A DNA stretch of 64,000 nt, from assembly GCA_963799065.1 (NCBI GenBank), contig CAWCVJ010000001.1, forward strand, positions 2,666,001 to 2,730,000, in the 5' to 3' direction. Within the stretch, counting starts at the first letter, position 1. Each line of letters opens with the position of its first letter. Of the stretch, positions 36,047-44,145 are shown piece after piece. This DNA comes from JAJPHW01 sp963799065. GTDB lineage: Bacteria > Acidobacteriota > Terriglobia > Terriglobales > Acidobacteriaceae. A program made the position numbers and the translations under genes. The notes under the pieces were generated by a model. That model worked only from the letters and a program-made list of their open reading frames with translations, had not been told where the DNA came from and ran no database searches.

Positions 36047-37762
36047 TCACATGCCGTCGTAGTTTGGGCCGCCGCCGCCCTCGGGCGGAACCCATGTGAT
36101 GATCTGATAGGGGTCGGCAATGTCGCAGGTTTTGCAGTGGACGCAGTTTGCGGGGTTCAGGCTGATGCGCTTGCCGTTCGGCTGTGAGGCGTCGTCGACC
36201 ATTTCATAGACGTTGGCGGGACAGAAGTTTTGGCAAGGGCTGCCGAATTCTTTCACGCAGCGCGTATTGCAGATGTTCGTGTCATCGATGACTAGATGGG
36301 ACGGCTGATCGTCTTCGTGCTTCGTCCCGGAGTGATAGAGATCGGTGAGCTTGTCGAATGTTAGTTTGCCATCGCCTTTGGCCGGACCGAGCAGGTGCGC
36401 TTCGGGGCCGCCGTCGGGTGCTAGTTGCGCGAGGGGCCGCATGTGTTCATATCCGGGCTTGCTGGGATAGCGATCGTGAAGTCCGCGCCCAGCCGTGAAT
36501 TCTTGCAGTCCGGTGTGGAACAGGCCTGCGTAGAGGCCGTGCTCGAAGCCTTGATGAAAATTACGAACGGCCCAGAGCTCGTCTTTGATCCAACTGGTTT
36601 CGACTTTGCGCTGATACTTGCCGAGCACTTTCGCTGAACTGTCTCCGGTCTTGAGAGCTTCAAAGGCGCTCTCGGCAGCCAACATGCCGCTCTTGATGGC
36701 GAGGTGAATTCCTTTGAGACGCGCTGAGTTGAGGAAGCCGGCGGAGTCACCGACGATCATCCAGCCATTGCCGCCGAGGGGTGGCAACGACCACCAACCG
36801 CCATAGGGCAGCGACTTCGCACCGTAACGAATCATCTTGCCGCCTTCGAGCAGGTGCGCGATGAACGGGTGCTGCTTGAAGTCCTGCAAGACGTGTTGCG
36901 GATCGATGCGCGGGTCGGCGTAGTCGAGGCCAGTGACATAGCCCAGGGAAACAAGATTGTCTTTGCTGCCGTAAATCCATGCGCCGCCGTATTCCTTGGG
37001 CGTGAGCGGCCAGCCCAGCGTATAAATCACTTCGCCTTTTGCGATGCGACCAGAGGGAACTTCCCAGAGTTCTTTCACTCCTACGCCATAGGTTTGCGGA
37101 TTGCGATCCTTCATGAGATCGAGCTTATGGATGAGTTGCTTGGTCAGCGATCCGCGAGTGCCCTCGGCGAGCACAACGACTTTGGCTTGCAGGTCGTATC
37201 CTGGCTCGAAATTTGATTTTTGTTGACCTTGTTTGTCGACGCCTTTGTCGTCGGTGATAAGGCCGGCGACGCGATCACCGTCATAACGGAGTTCAGAGCC
37301 AGCGAATCCAGTGAAGATCGTGATGCCGGCCTCTTCCACTTTGCTACCGAGCCACTTAACGAACTTGTTGATCGAGATGACGTAGTTACCATGATCTTTC
37401 AGCGGTGGCGGCGTGAGCGGCAGTTTGAATTTGCTTTTTTCGGTGAGGAAGTAGACGGATTCTTTTTCGACAACGGCATCGAGGGGCGCTTCGCTCTCGA
37501 AGTCGGGAAGCAATTCCCTCATTGAGCGGGGATCGAGCAAAGCGCCAGAAAGGCAGTGCTGTCCGACTTCGCGGGCTTTTTCTAGGACGTAGATATTTTC
37601 CTTGCTGAGCGGCGATTCGGGATAACGAGCGTTATGGGCATCGATGAGCTGCGAGAGACGCAAAGCGCAGGCCATTCCCGCAGGGCCGCCGCCTACGATG
37701 ACGACATCGGCCGGCATTTGCGGGCGTTCGATTCCTTCGATAGGTTTGCGGAAGATCAGCAT
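36047..37762 (-). CDS. Electron-transfer flavoprotein:ubiquinone oxidoreductase
   Basis: 571 residues. FAD-binding GGGPAGMACALRL lies near the N-terminus; a quinone-binding, membrane-associated middle domain follows; and the C-terminal domain binds a 4Fe-4S cluster through CNTRC/C-NFC and the NCVHCKTC motif. It passes electrons from reduced ETF, filled by acyl-CoA dehydrogenases, to the quinone pool at the inner membrane. Its start is separated from etfA by a four-helix-bundle cassette, and the repeats of that cassette lie right upstream of its ATG, replacing any clear ribosome-binding site. Confidence 0.95.
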   Translation of the reverse strand: MLIFRKPIEGIERPQMPADVVIVGGGPAGMACALRLSQLIDAHNARYPESPLSKENIYVLEKAREVGQHCLSGALLDPRSMRELLPDFESEAPLDAVVEKESVYFLTEKSKFKLPLTPPPLKDHGNYVISINKFVKWLGSKVEEAGITIFTGFAGSELRYDGDRVAGLITDDKGVDKQGQQKSNFEPGYDLQAKVVVLAEGTRGSLTKQLIHKLDLMKDRNPQTYGVGVKELWEVPSGRIAKGEVIYTLGWPLTPKEYGGAWIYGSKDNLVSLGYVTGLDYADPRIDPQHVLQDFKQHPFIAHLLEGGKMIRYGAKSLPYGGWWSLPPLGGNGWMIVGDSAGFLNSARLKGIHLAIKSGMLAAESAFEALKTGDSSAKVLGKYQRKVETSWIKDELWAVRNFHQGFEHGLYAGLFHTGLQEFTAGRGLHDRYPSKPGYEHMRPLAQLAPDGGPEAHLLGPAKGDGKLTFDKLTDLYHSGTKHEDDQPSHLVIDDTNICNTRCVKEFGSPCQNFCPANVYEMVDDASQPNGKRISLNPANCVHCKTCDIADPYQIITWVPPEGGGGPNYDGM

Positions 37763-37766
37763 GGCG

Positions 37767-37799
37767 AAGGTTTCAAGGTTTCATGTTTCAAGGTTTCAA
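37767..37799. repeat. Left flanking repeat of the four-helix-bundle cassette
   Basis: A 33-base stretch made of TTTCAAGG and TTTCATG units, with an imperfect copy in the same direction at 38199-38227. It lies between the ETF-QO start and the four-helix-bundle gene. Confidence 0.7.
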
Positions 37800-37816
37800 C
37801 GGCGTCGGTCATAGGG

Positions 37817-38188
37817 TCAGGATGCCTTCTTGATTTTCCTTAGTGATTCTAGCAATCGATTGATTAGGCCGAGCACCTGATAGGACTCCTGGGCTAGCAA
37901 TTCGTAGACTGTTCTATCGAGCAGTCCCAGCTCACAGGCGATCTCAATTTGTGTTTCTAGTTCTAGTAATGATCCTCTCGCGTGCCCGAGAAACTGTTGA
38001 AACTCTCCCGCAGTTAGCCGACCCTGACCTTCAGCGATATTCGAGACGACTGAGATTGCGGCCCGCCGAATCTGCGAAGTCAGGCCATACATTTCGGACT
38101 TGGGGAAGTTTTCCGTCTGGCGATAAATGTCGAGAGCTAGACTCTCTGCCTTCTGCCACACGAGTAGGTCGCGATAGGAGTGGCTCAT
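37817..38188 (-). CDS. Four-helix-bundle protein (S23/IVP family)
   Basis: 123 residues. MSHSYRDLLVWQKAESLALDIY, then QIRRAAISVVSNIAEGQGR are the signatures of the 23S rRNA intervening-sequence-protein family, small four-helix bundles related to Avd of diversity-generating retroelements. Family members form rings and are thought to bind nucleic acid. It separates etfA from ETF-QO and is flanked by direct and inverted AGGTTTCAA-type repeats, which suggests an inserted cassette. No rRNA or reverse transcriptase is nearby. Confidence 0.9.
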   Translation of the reverse strand: MSHSYRDLLVWQKAESLALDIYRQTENFPKSEMYGLTSQIRRAAISVVSNIAEGQGRLTAGEFQQFLGHARGSLLELETQIEIACELGLLDRTVYELLAQESYQVLGLINRLLESLRKIKKAS

Positions 38189-38198
38189 AGAGTCCTAC

Positions 38199-38275
38199 GT
38201 TTCAAAGTTCATGCTTCAAGATTTCAAAAGCGACTGCTTGGGCGTCGAAACATTGCAACACGAAACTTTGAAACC
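38199..38275. repeat. Right flanking repeats of the four-helix-bundle cassette
   Basis: 38199-38227 repeats the left flank in direct orientation with a few differences (GTTTCAAAG-TTCATG, then CTTCAAGATTTCAA). At 38261-38275 a copy lies inverted (CGAAACTTTGAAACC). The run ends three bases before the etfA stop codon. Confidence 0.65.
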
Positions 38276-38278
38276 TGG

Positions 38279-39274
38279 CTAACCCGCCGCTTTGACCTTT
38301 TTCACTTCCTCAATCAGCGCGGGGATGATGTCGAACATGTTGCCGACCACCGCGTAGTCGGCGATTTCGAAAATCGGCGCTTCGGAGTCTTTATTGAGTG
38401 CAATGATGCTGCGGGCGCCCTTCATGCCGACGATGTGCTGAATGGCGCCGCTGATGCCGAGCGCGAGGTAGAGTTTCGGGGCGACGGTTTGGCCGGAGGA
38501 GCCGATTTGGCGGTCCATGGGCAGCCATCCTGCGTCGCAGATGGGGCGGGAGGCGGCGAGCTCTCCGCCGAGGGCGTCGGCGAGTTGCTTGGCCAGTTCG
38601 ATGTTCTTTTGTTCTTTGATGCCGCGCCCTACGGAGACAATAATTTCGGCTTGCGTTAGGTCGACGGCTTGTTTGGCTTCCTTGAAAATTTCTTCTGGCT
38701 TGGTCCGGATTGCGTTTGCAGGAATTTCTAAATTGATAGTTTCGACTGGCGCGGGGCTCGTGCCGTTTTCTGCTTTGTCGCCGCGAAACGCTCCGTTCTG
38801 AAATGTGACGAACCATGGGGCATCGCTGGTGAAGCTCACATCGGCGGCGAATTTTCCCTGGAACATCTGGCGAGTGAAGACCAGCTTGCCGGCGTCGTGC
38901 TTGAACCCGATGCAGTCGCTGATCACGCTGCGTCCCAGCGCGGTTGCAAGCTTGGGGACGAAGTCGCGCACTTGATAGGTGTGCGGCAGCAGGACGAGCT
39001 TGGGCTGCTTGGAGGTGATGAACTGCTTCAATCCGGCGACGAAGGCATCCGGCGTATATGTCGCGAAGCTGGGCGAGTTGAGGTCATAGACGCGAGCCAG
39101 TTTCTTGGACGCGACTTCGCTGGCTAGCGCTGAGACGCCCGAGCCGCCGACTGCGGCTTCGACCGTCCAACCAGTTTTCCCGGACAGTTCTTGTGCAGCA
39201 GTAATGGTTTCCCAGGAGACGCGATTGAGTTTGCCTTCGCGTTGTTCGGTGATAACTAGAATTGTGTCAGACAT
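38279..39274 (-). CDS. etfA: Electron-transfer flavoprotein alpha subunit
   Basis: 331 residues. The N-terminal ETF domain (SDTILVITEQREGKLNRVS) is followed by a C-terminal FAD-binding domain with GSSGQTVAPKLYLALGISG and HIVGMKGA, which hold the flavin, then INKD-like ALNKDSEAPIFEIADY. It pairs with the beta subunit encoded 49 bases upstream. The heterodimer takes electrons from acyl-CoA and other dehydrogenases and delivers them to ETF-QO. Confidence 0.96.
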   Translation of the reverse strand: MSDTILVITEQREGKLNRVSWETITAAQELSGKTGWTVEAAVGGSGVSALASEVASKKLARVYDLNSPSFATYTPDAFVAGLKQFITSKQPKLVLLPHTYQVRDFVPKLATALGRSVISDCIGFKHDAGKLVFTRQMFQGKFAADVSFTSDAPWFVTFQNGAFRGDKAENGTSPAPVETINLEIPANAIRTKPEEIFKEAKQAVDLTQAEIIVSVGRGIKEQKNIELAKQLADALGGELAASRPICDAGWLPMDRQIGSSGQTVAPKLYLALGISGAIQHIVGMKGARSIIALNKDSEAPIFEIADYAVVGNMFDIIPALIEEVKKVKAAG

Positions 39275-39323
39275 AATTTTTGAGCCTTAGCAGTCAGCGG
39301 GCGAGGGCGCCCACTCCACACGA

Positions 39324-40094
39324 TCACAGTACACGCACTTCGTTACGCAGCTTATCCACCAGCTTCTTCGCTTGCTCGGACGGGGTTCCTTCCAGAAATT
39401 CTGTGTTCTTGGTCTTTTCTGGAATGTAGAGACGTTCGATTTTCTGCAAATTGTCTTGCAGGGACGACTGTACTTCGGCCAGCGTCACCTTGCGCAGCGG
39501 CTTGTTTTTGGCGTTCTTGATGCCAATCAGCGTGGCGTAGCGCAGCTTGTTGATGCCCGATTGAATGGTCAGAAGCGACGGCAACGGCATGTCGACAAAC
39601 TGGAAATATCCGGCTTCGAGTTCACGCTTGACGCGGATTCCACTGTCGGTCTTTTCGATCTGCATGATGATGGTGGCGTGCGGCCATCCTAGGAGTTCGG
39701 CAAGGATGACGCCGACTTGCGCGAAGCCGTAATCGTCGGATTGCAATCCGGTGAAGATGAGATCGAATTGCTCGTCTTTTATCGCAGTCGCGAACGCTTT
39801 CGCGGTGTTCAGAGCGTCTAGACCGACAAAGCCGTTGTCTTCGAGATGAATGGCGCGATCTGCACCCTTGGCCAGCGCTTCGCGCAACACCTGCTGGGCG
39901 CGGGCGGGGCCGGCGGTGATGACGACGACCTCTCCGCCATGCTTTTCTTTTTGGCGCAGCGCTTCTTCGAGAGCGTAGGCGTCGGGCTCGTTGACTTCGT
40001 AAGAAACGTCGTCGCGAATCCAGGCGGCGCTTTCGTTGAGTTTCAGGGGCGCGTCCTTCTGCGGCACCTGCTTCATGCAAACCAGAATCTTCAA
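39324..40094 (-). CDS. etfB: Electron-transfer flavoprotein beta subunit
   Basis: 256 residues. MKILVCMKQVPQ, then VNEPDAYALEEALR and the AMP-binding TGLQSDDYGFAQVG loop are typical of EtfB. The C-terminal arm (about 190-256) embraces EtfA. It is the first gene of the ETF transcript. Confidence 0.96.
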   Translation of the reverse strand: MKILVCMKQVPQKDAPLKLNESAAWIRDDVSYEVNEPDAYALEEALRQKEKHGGEVVVITAGPARAQQVLREALAKGADRAIHLEDNGFVGLDALNTAKAFATAIKDEQFDLIFTGLQSDDYGFAQVGVILAELLGWPHATIIMQIEKTDSGIRVKRELEAGYFQFVDMPLPSLLTIQSGINKLRYATLIGIKNAKNKPLRKVTLAEVQSSLQDNLQKIERLYIPEKTKNTEFLEGTPSEQAKKLVDKLRNEVRVL

Positions 40095-40246
40095 GCCAAC
40101 ACTCCTTGGACGCGGTCAGTGCGCGTCGGAAAACTTCTTAGTATAGACGAGGCCTCGTTCGTCACGCACAATAGGTCGCGTACGCGAGATCCCTCACTCT
40201 GCCTGAAGAACGGCTGCGTTCGGGATGACTGCCAAACCCCAAGGAT

Positions 40247-40522
40247 TTATTCGGTGAAGACCACCGATTGGACGCCGCTGATGTCGAAGCGTTTGCGGCA
40301 GCGCATGTTCTTGCAGGCCAGCATGTCGTCCTTGCGCAGCATGTAGGAGCGGGCTTTGGCGAAGCGGGCACGATCGCGGTCGTCGGCGCGGCCTTGCAGC
40401 TGGCGCTTCTTCGTGCGCACGATCCAGGTAATTTCGTACTCCCCGGACTGCTGACAGTGCGGACAGTTCAGCGGCTGAATCTTCTTTTCCTGGCGTTCGT
40501 CGAAAAAATCGCGTTCTTCCAT
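40247..40522 (-). CDS. Small zinc-ribbon protein
   Basis: 91 residues. Two Cys pairs (CPHC at about 20, then CKNMRC at about 70) form a probable zinc ribbon, separated by a basic segment (KKRQLQGRADDRDRARFAKA). No further domain is seen. It could bind nucleic acid, but function is unknown. It lies about 150 bases downstream of etfB on the same strand. Confidence 0.65.
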   Translation of the reverse strand: MEERDFFDERQEKKIQPLNCPHCQQSGEYEITWIVRTKKRQLQGRADDRDRARFAKARSYMLRKDDMLACKNMRCRKRFDISGVQSVVFTE

Positions 40523-40643
40523 AATTAAGTACGCACGTGTGGCGCGGGCGCCCTCGCCCGCGAATTGTCAGTGTGCTTCCGCCAAGCATTATTACAGTTT
40601 TAACCAGCAGATGCTATGGCAACATAGGAAGCAGGCGGAAACC

Positions 40644-40820
40644 ATGGCCAGGAAAAAGAAGATCAAGCGCCTCGATGCGGTGCAAATGGTGAAGGAAATG
40701 GCGCGCGAACGTATCGGTGCGCCGCCCTTGCCGAGAGTCGTGCCGGATAAGAAGAAGAAAGCGACCAGCCAAAAGCACAAGGTCAAGCTGTCAGAAATAA
40801 TCGGCGAAGATGAGGTTTAA
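40644..40820 (+). CDS. Small Lys/Arg-rich protein
   Basis: 58 residues from the ATG at 40644, which has AGGCGGAA upstream; the frame extends further up but has no better start. The sequence (MARKKKIKRLDAVQMVKEMA, then many Lys) is very basic and may bind nucleic acid. Its stop overlaps the end of the convergent lipoprotein gene by four bases. No family recognised. Confidence 0.55.
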   Translation: MARKKKIKRLDAVQMVKEMARERIGAPPLPRVVPDKKKKATSQKHKVKLSEIIGEDEV

Positions 40821-41236
40821 GGGCAGATGCCACCGTTGACGCCGTCGGTCGCGGCGGCGGTAGCGACTATGTCAGAATCCGTGCTTGGACTTGAACTGGA
40901 TGGATCGCTGGAGTGGCTTGCGATGATTTCGCCGCTACCGCATGTATTCGTTCCAGTTGCGAGTCCGCTGGAATTGATGGTGGCGACAGTGGGCGCATTT
41001 GAGGTCCACTGAACTTCATTGGTAATGTCTATTGTCTCTGGGGGGTGAATGAAGTTGCCAATCGCCTTGAATTGAATTTGCGCCCCAATGCCCTGAAAAT
41101 CTACGCTGCCTGGAATCAGGGTAATCGATTGTAACCGCTGGCTGCGTCCGCATCCTGGCAGAAAGAGTATGGCTGCGAGAACTGTGGTGATCGAGAGGGG
41201 GATCCAAAACGCGTTTTTGTTTATCCACTGCTTCAT
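40817..41236 (-). CDS. Lipoprotein with Ig-like (BIG2-type) domain
   Basis: About 139 residues from the ATG at 41236 (MKQWINKNAFW). A signal peptide ends in a lipobox (FLPGC), giving a lipid-anchored Cys near residue 30. The mature part is one Ig-like domain (ITLIPGSVDFQGIGAQIQF, then VQWTSNAPTVATINSSGLAT), the bacterial BIG2 pattern, and ends in a Ser-rich stretch. Likely on the outer or inner membrane surface. Confidence 0.72.
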   Translation of the reverse strand: MKQWINKNAFWIPLSITTVLAAILFLPGCGRSQRLQSITLIPGSVDFQGIGAQIQFKAIGNFIHPPETIDITNEVQWTSNAPTVATINSSGLATGTNTCGSGEIIASHSSDPSSSSPSTDSDIVATAAATDGVNGGICP

Positions 41237-41298
41237 AACAATCGAGCCAAGATTATTGGAATAAGGCGCGAAAATCAAGCAAAAGTGTCATGGCCCGG

Positions 41299-42348
41299 CT
41301 ACTCTCCAGTTACCACTTGCTCCACAAATCTCACAAACTCTTTCACATCTTCCTCCGTGGTGTCGAAAGAGCACATCCAGCGCACGATGGATTTCGCTTC
41401 CTCCCAGACATAGAAGAAGTAGCGCTCTTGAATCTTGGCGATGGCTTCCGTCGGAATTTGGGCGAAGACGCCGTTGGCCTGAACTTCATGAACCAGCTTG
41501 ACCTGCGGGATGCGGCCTAGCACTTGCTTGAGCAGCTGCGCCATGCGGTTGGCGTGAGTGGCGTTGCTGCGCCATAGGTCGTCGGTCAGCAGGGCGGCGA
41601 ACTGAGCCGAAACGAAGCGCATTTTCGAAGCAAGCTGCATTCCCTGCTTGCGCATGAACTTGAGATCGAGGCTGAGCTTAGGATTGAAGAAAACGATGGC
41701 TTCGGCTCCCATGGCGCCGTTTTTCGTCCCGCCGAAGCTGAGCACGTCAACGCCAGCATCGCGGGTAATGTGGCGCAGGCTCACTCCCAGGCTGGCGGCG
41801 GCGTTTGCGACGCGAGCCCCGTCCATGTGGAGGAAGAGACTGCGCGCGTGGGCGTACTCCGCCAGCGCTTTGATTTCTTCGGGGCGATAGACCGTGCCCA
41901 CCTCAGTGGATTGCGTGATGGAAATGACGCGCGGCTGAACGTGATGTTCGACGCCGATGCCGTGATAGGCGTGGCTGACGGACTCGACGGTGAGCTTGCC
42001 GTCCGGAGCGGGTATGGGCAAAAGTTTCGATCCGGCAAATTTTTCAGGTGCGCCGCATTCGTCGGTATTGATGTGGGCGCCCTCGGCACAGATGACCGCA
42101 TGATAAGAACGCCCTAATGCGGCCAGACTCAGGCAATTGGCGGCGGTGCCGTTAAAGACGAAGTAAACATCTACATCGTCCCCAAAGTGCTCTTTGAATT
42201 TGGCGATGGCGGCTTCGGTGTAAGGGTCGTCGCCGTAGCCGACGGTATGGCCATAGTTGGCGGCGGCGATGGCGTCCAGAATTTTGGGATGGATTCCGGC
42301 GTTGTTGTCGCTGGCGAAGCTGCGGACGGGCTTAGAGCTCGGTGGCAT
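41299..42348 (-). CDS. Low-specificity threonine aldolase (PLP enzyme)
   Basis: 349 residues. It has the fold type I PLP features of threonine aldolases: SDNNAGIHPKIL at the N-terminus, GTAANCLSL, HMDGARVANA, and the PLP lysine in SFGGTKNG (Lys209). It cleaves threonine or allo-threonine to glycine and acetaldehyde. Beta-eliminating lyases of the same family cannot be fully excluded. Confidence 0.9.
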   Translation of the reverse strand: MPPSSKPVRSFASDNNAGIHPKILDAIAAANYGHTVGYGDDPYTEAAIAKFKEHFGDDVDVYFVFNGTAANCLSLAALGRSYHAVICAEGAHINTDECGAPEKFAGSKLLPIPAPDGKLTVESVSHAYHGIGVEHHVQPRVISITQSTEVGTVYRPEEIKALAEYAHARSLFLHMDGARVANAAASLGVSLRHITRDAGVDVLSFGGTKNGAMGAEAIVFFNPKLSLDLKFMRKQGMQLASKMRFVSAQFAALLTDDLWRSNATHANRMAQLLKQVLGRIPQVKLVHEVQANGVFAQIPTEAIAKIQERYFFYVWEEAKSIVRWMCSFDTTEEDVKEFVRFVEQVVTGE

Positions 42349-42374
42349 TCCCTATTGAATTTACCAGAGCCAGA

Positions 42375-42632
42375 TTAGCGATAGGCTTCGCGGCGGTGGC
42401 GTACACCGATGATTTCGATCGCATTCTCGTTCTTAGCTTTAAAAAATACCCTATGGTCGCCGCACCGGAGTCGAAAACCGGTGAGCGGGATCTTTAGCCG
42501 TTTCACATCGCCGATAGAGTGCTCAGATCACGGTCGATGCAAGTCAGAATCTGCCTCGCAACTTCGCGGTCGATGGCCAGGTCGCCCTCGCCTCTGGAGC
42601 CCAGATCAACGAAATTCGAGCGGGCCCCCGAG
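42375..42632 (-). pseudogene. Broken RelE/ParE-type toxin
   Basis: The minus strand encodes a toxin-like protein split by a frameshift near 42505-42515. The upstream part reads RGEGDLAIDREVARQILTCI; the downstream part, in another frame, reads GDVKRLKIPLTG and RLRCGDHRVFF, ending GVRHRREAYR. Joined, these form a near-complete RelE/ParE toxin (translation inhibitor or gyrase poison family). No start codon of good quality is visible. It directly follows a broken antitoxin. Confidence 0.7.
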
Positions 42633-42829
42633 TCACTTCTCGAGCCCAAACTCGCGGAGGATTTCGTCGTGCGGAATGCCAATGCAGCGGCGAGCGGCTC
42701 TACCATCACTTGCAGCAGGCTGCGGACGGCGAAAACTCTTTCATGGGGAAGCATATCGAGCAAGGCATGAGCCTGTGGTCGCACTCGATCCCACGATATG
42801 GCTCCTCCTCGGCAGATTAAACCCCTCAC
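42633..42829 (-). pseudogene. Broken antitoxin partner
   Basis: The minus strand reads AHALLDMLPHERVFAVRSLL and then, after a change of frame near 42680-42690, IGIPHDEILREFGLEK and a stop. This resembles short antitoxins of RelBE/ParDE-like operons, and its stop abuts the toxin remnant. The frame change means neither part is a normal protein. Confidence 0.6.
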
Positions 42830-42832
42830 CGA

Positions 42833-43594
42833 TTAGATCGCCGGCGACGCCTGGAAGTTTCCCTTTTCCAGCATGCCAGCCGTAACCAATTTCTTTTCAA
42901 TATGTCTTTGCAGTATTTGCATAAGCAACTTGCGCAGGTCGGCGGCGAGTTCTCTCGGCCACGAGACTTCCGCAAAACTTTCGACCGGGGCGCGAAACAT
43001 GTATCTGGCAAGCGCCCGTGATTCAGCGGAAATCTCCGACGATGCGAGGCGCTTGTCGTCGAGGCAGGTCAGGCCGTCCGCGAGGATGTGAAAGTACGCG
43101 CGGCTGCCATTCAGATCGCGCCCGCATACGTGGCAATGCCCAAGGTCGGGCAGATAGCCCATCAGGCGGGTCATCCAGAGGTCAAAGTAAGAGACTGACA
43201 TCCAGATTTGTTCGCTGCGCATTTGACCGAGCACAGAAAGCGCAAGGCGGAAGACGGCATCATTAGGATCGTGATCGGCCAGCAACTCGTCGAGCAACTC
43301 CGCAACGTGAGCCAGTGCAACCGCGCGTGCGTAGCCGACCGGGTAGGCGAGCGGCGACTCCAGCACCTCGCAAGCGTCGACGCGGCTGAGTTCCTGGCGC
43401 TCCCGAACTTCATAGAATGCGCGAACCAACGTCAGCGGCTCGAGCGCCCCGCCGAAGCGCCGTTTGGATTTCATCGCGGCGCGCGCCACACCGCGAATCT
43501 TGCCTTCCGCTCGGGTGAACAGCGTCACCAGCAAGTCCGACTCCCGCAGCGGATAGGTTCGCAGCACGATCGCTTCGGATTCCTTCAGTGGCAT
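42833..43594 (-). CDS. recO: DNA repair protein RecO
   Basis: 253 residues. The N-terminal OB fold (ESEAIVLRTYPLRESDLLVT, then GALEPL) and helical C-terminal domain with a zinc site (CHVCG, then a later Cys) match RecO, which loads RecA on SSB-coated DNA with RecR in the RecF pathway. The product ends about 4 bases from the antitoxin remnant. A terminator lies just upstream of its start. Confidence 0.93.
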   Translation of the reverse strand: MPLKESEAIVLRTYPLRESDLLVTLFTRAEGKIRGVARAAMKSKRRFGGALEPLTLVRAFYEVRERQELSRVDACEVLESPLAYPVGYARAVALAHVAELLDELLADHDPNDAVFRLALSVLGQMRSEQIWMSVSYFDLWMTRLMGYLPDLGHCHVCGRDLNGSRAYFHILADGLTCLDDKRLASSEISAESRALARYMFRAPVESFAEVSWPRELAADLRKLLMQILQRHIEKKLVTAGMLEKGNFQASPAI

Positions 43595-43623
43595 GGGGGC
43601 GAGTCCTGTTCCGAACGCGATTC

Positions 43624-43654
43624 AAAGAAAAACCTCAGCTTGTAAAGGCTGAGG
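43624..43654 (-). terminator. Rho-independent terminator after ferredoxin
   Basis: Read on the minus strand, CCTCAGC and GCTGAGG form a 7-bp stem with an eight-base loop, followed by TTTTTCTTTG. It lies 54 bases downstream of the ferredoxin stop and ahead of recO. Confidence 0.8.
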
Positions 43655-43707
43655 CTGTTCGTATTCCGACCAATGCTTTTTATCGAGTGTCGCGATTTCG
43701 TTCTTAA

Positions 43708-43968
43708 CTATCGTCCGAAAAATTTCGCGTTCTTTTCGGCGTAGCTCTTCCATTTTTCCGGAAGATCGTCGGCCGCGAAAATGGCCGAGACCGGGCAGAC
43801 GGGCACACACGCGCCGCAGTCGATGCATTCTACGGGATCGATGTAGAGCATTTCCTCGTTGGTAAAGGGGCCTTCCTCTTTCTTGGGGTGGATGCAATCC
43901 ACAGGACACGCGTCCACGCAAGCGGCGTCCTTCGTTCCAATACAAGGTTCTGCGATCACATATGCCAT
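43708..43968 (-). CDS. Two-cluster ferredoxin
   Basis: 86 residues. CIGTKDAACVDACPVDCI and CIDCGACVPVCP provide the ligands for two iron-sulfur clusters, most likely a 7Fe (3Fe-4S plus 4Fe-4S) type because the first motif has the longer C-x7-C spacing. It is a soluble electron carrier of the FdxA type. It stands alone between murB and recO. Confidence 0.92.
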   Translation of the reverse strand: MAYVIAEPCIGTKDAACVDACPVDCIHPKKEEGPFTNEEMLYIDPVECIDCGACVPVCPVSAIFAADDLPEKWKSYAEKNAKFFGR

Positions 43969-44145
43969 AAATTGCGCTTCTCCTGAATCCTGAAGGGGTG
44001 CAGAATACTTAGGTGTAACTGAAATAGTAACAAGAATGCCGGTGCGCGTACAGCGGAGACGATGCGGGATCGTAGGGCGCCACCGCTCCTACCACCCCGG
44101 TGAATGGACGGTCGGTTATGATCGTAAAGCTCCGCCCACATTGCT

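Noticed and set aside
37817..38188. Diversity-generating retroelement accessory gene (Avd)
   Set aside because: No reverse transcriptase or template repeat is near; it is a stand-alone S23/IVP-type protein.
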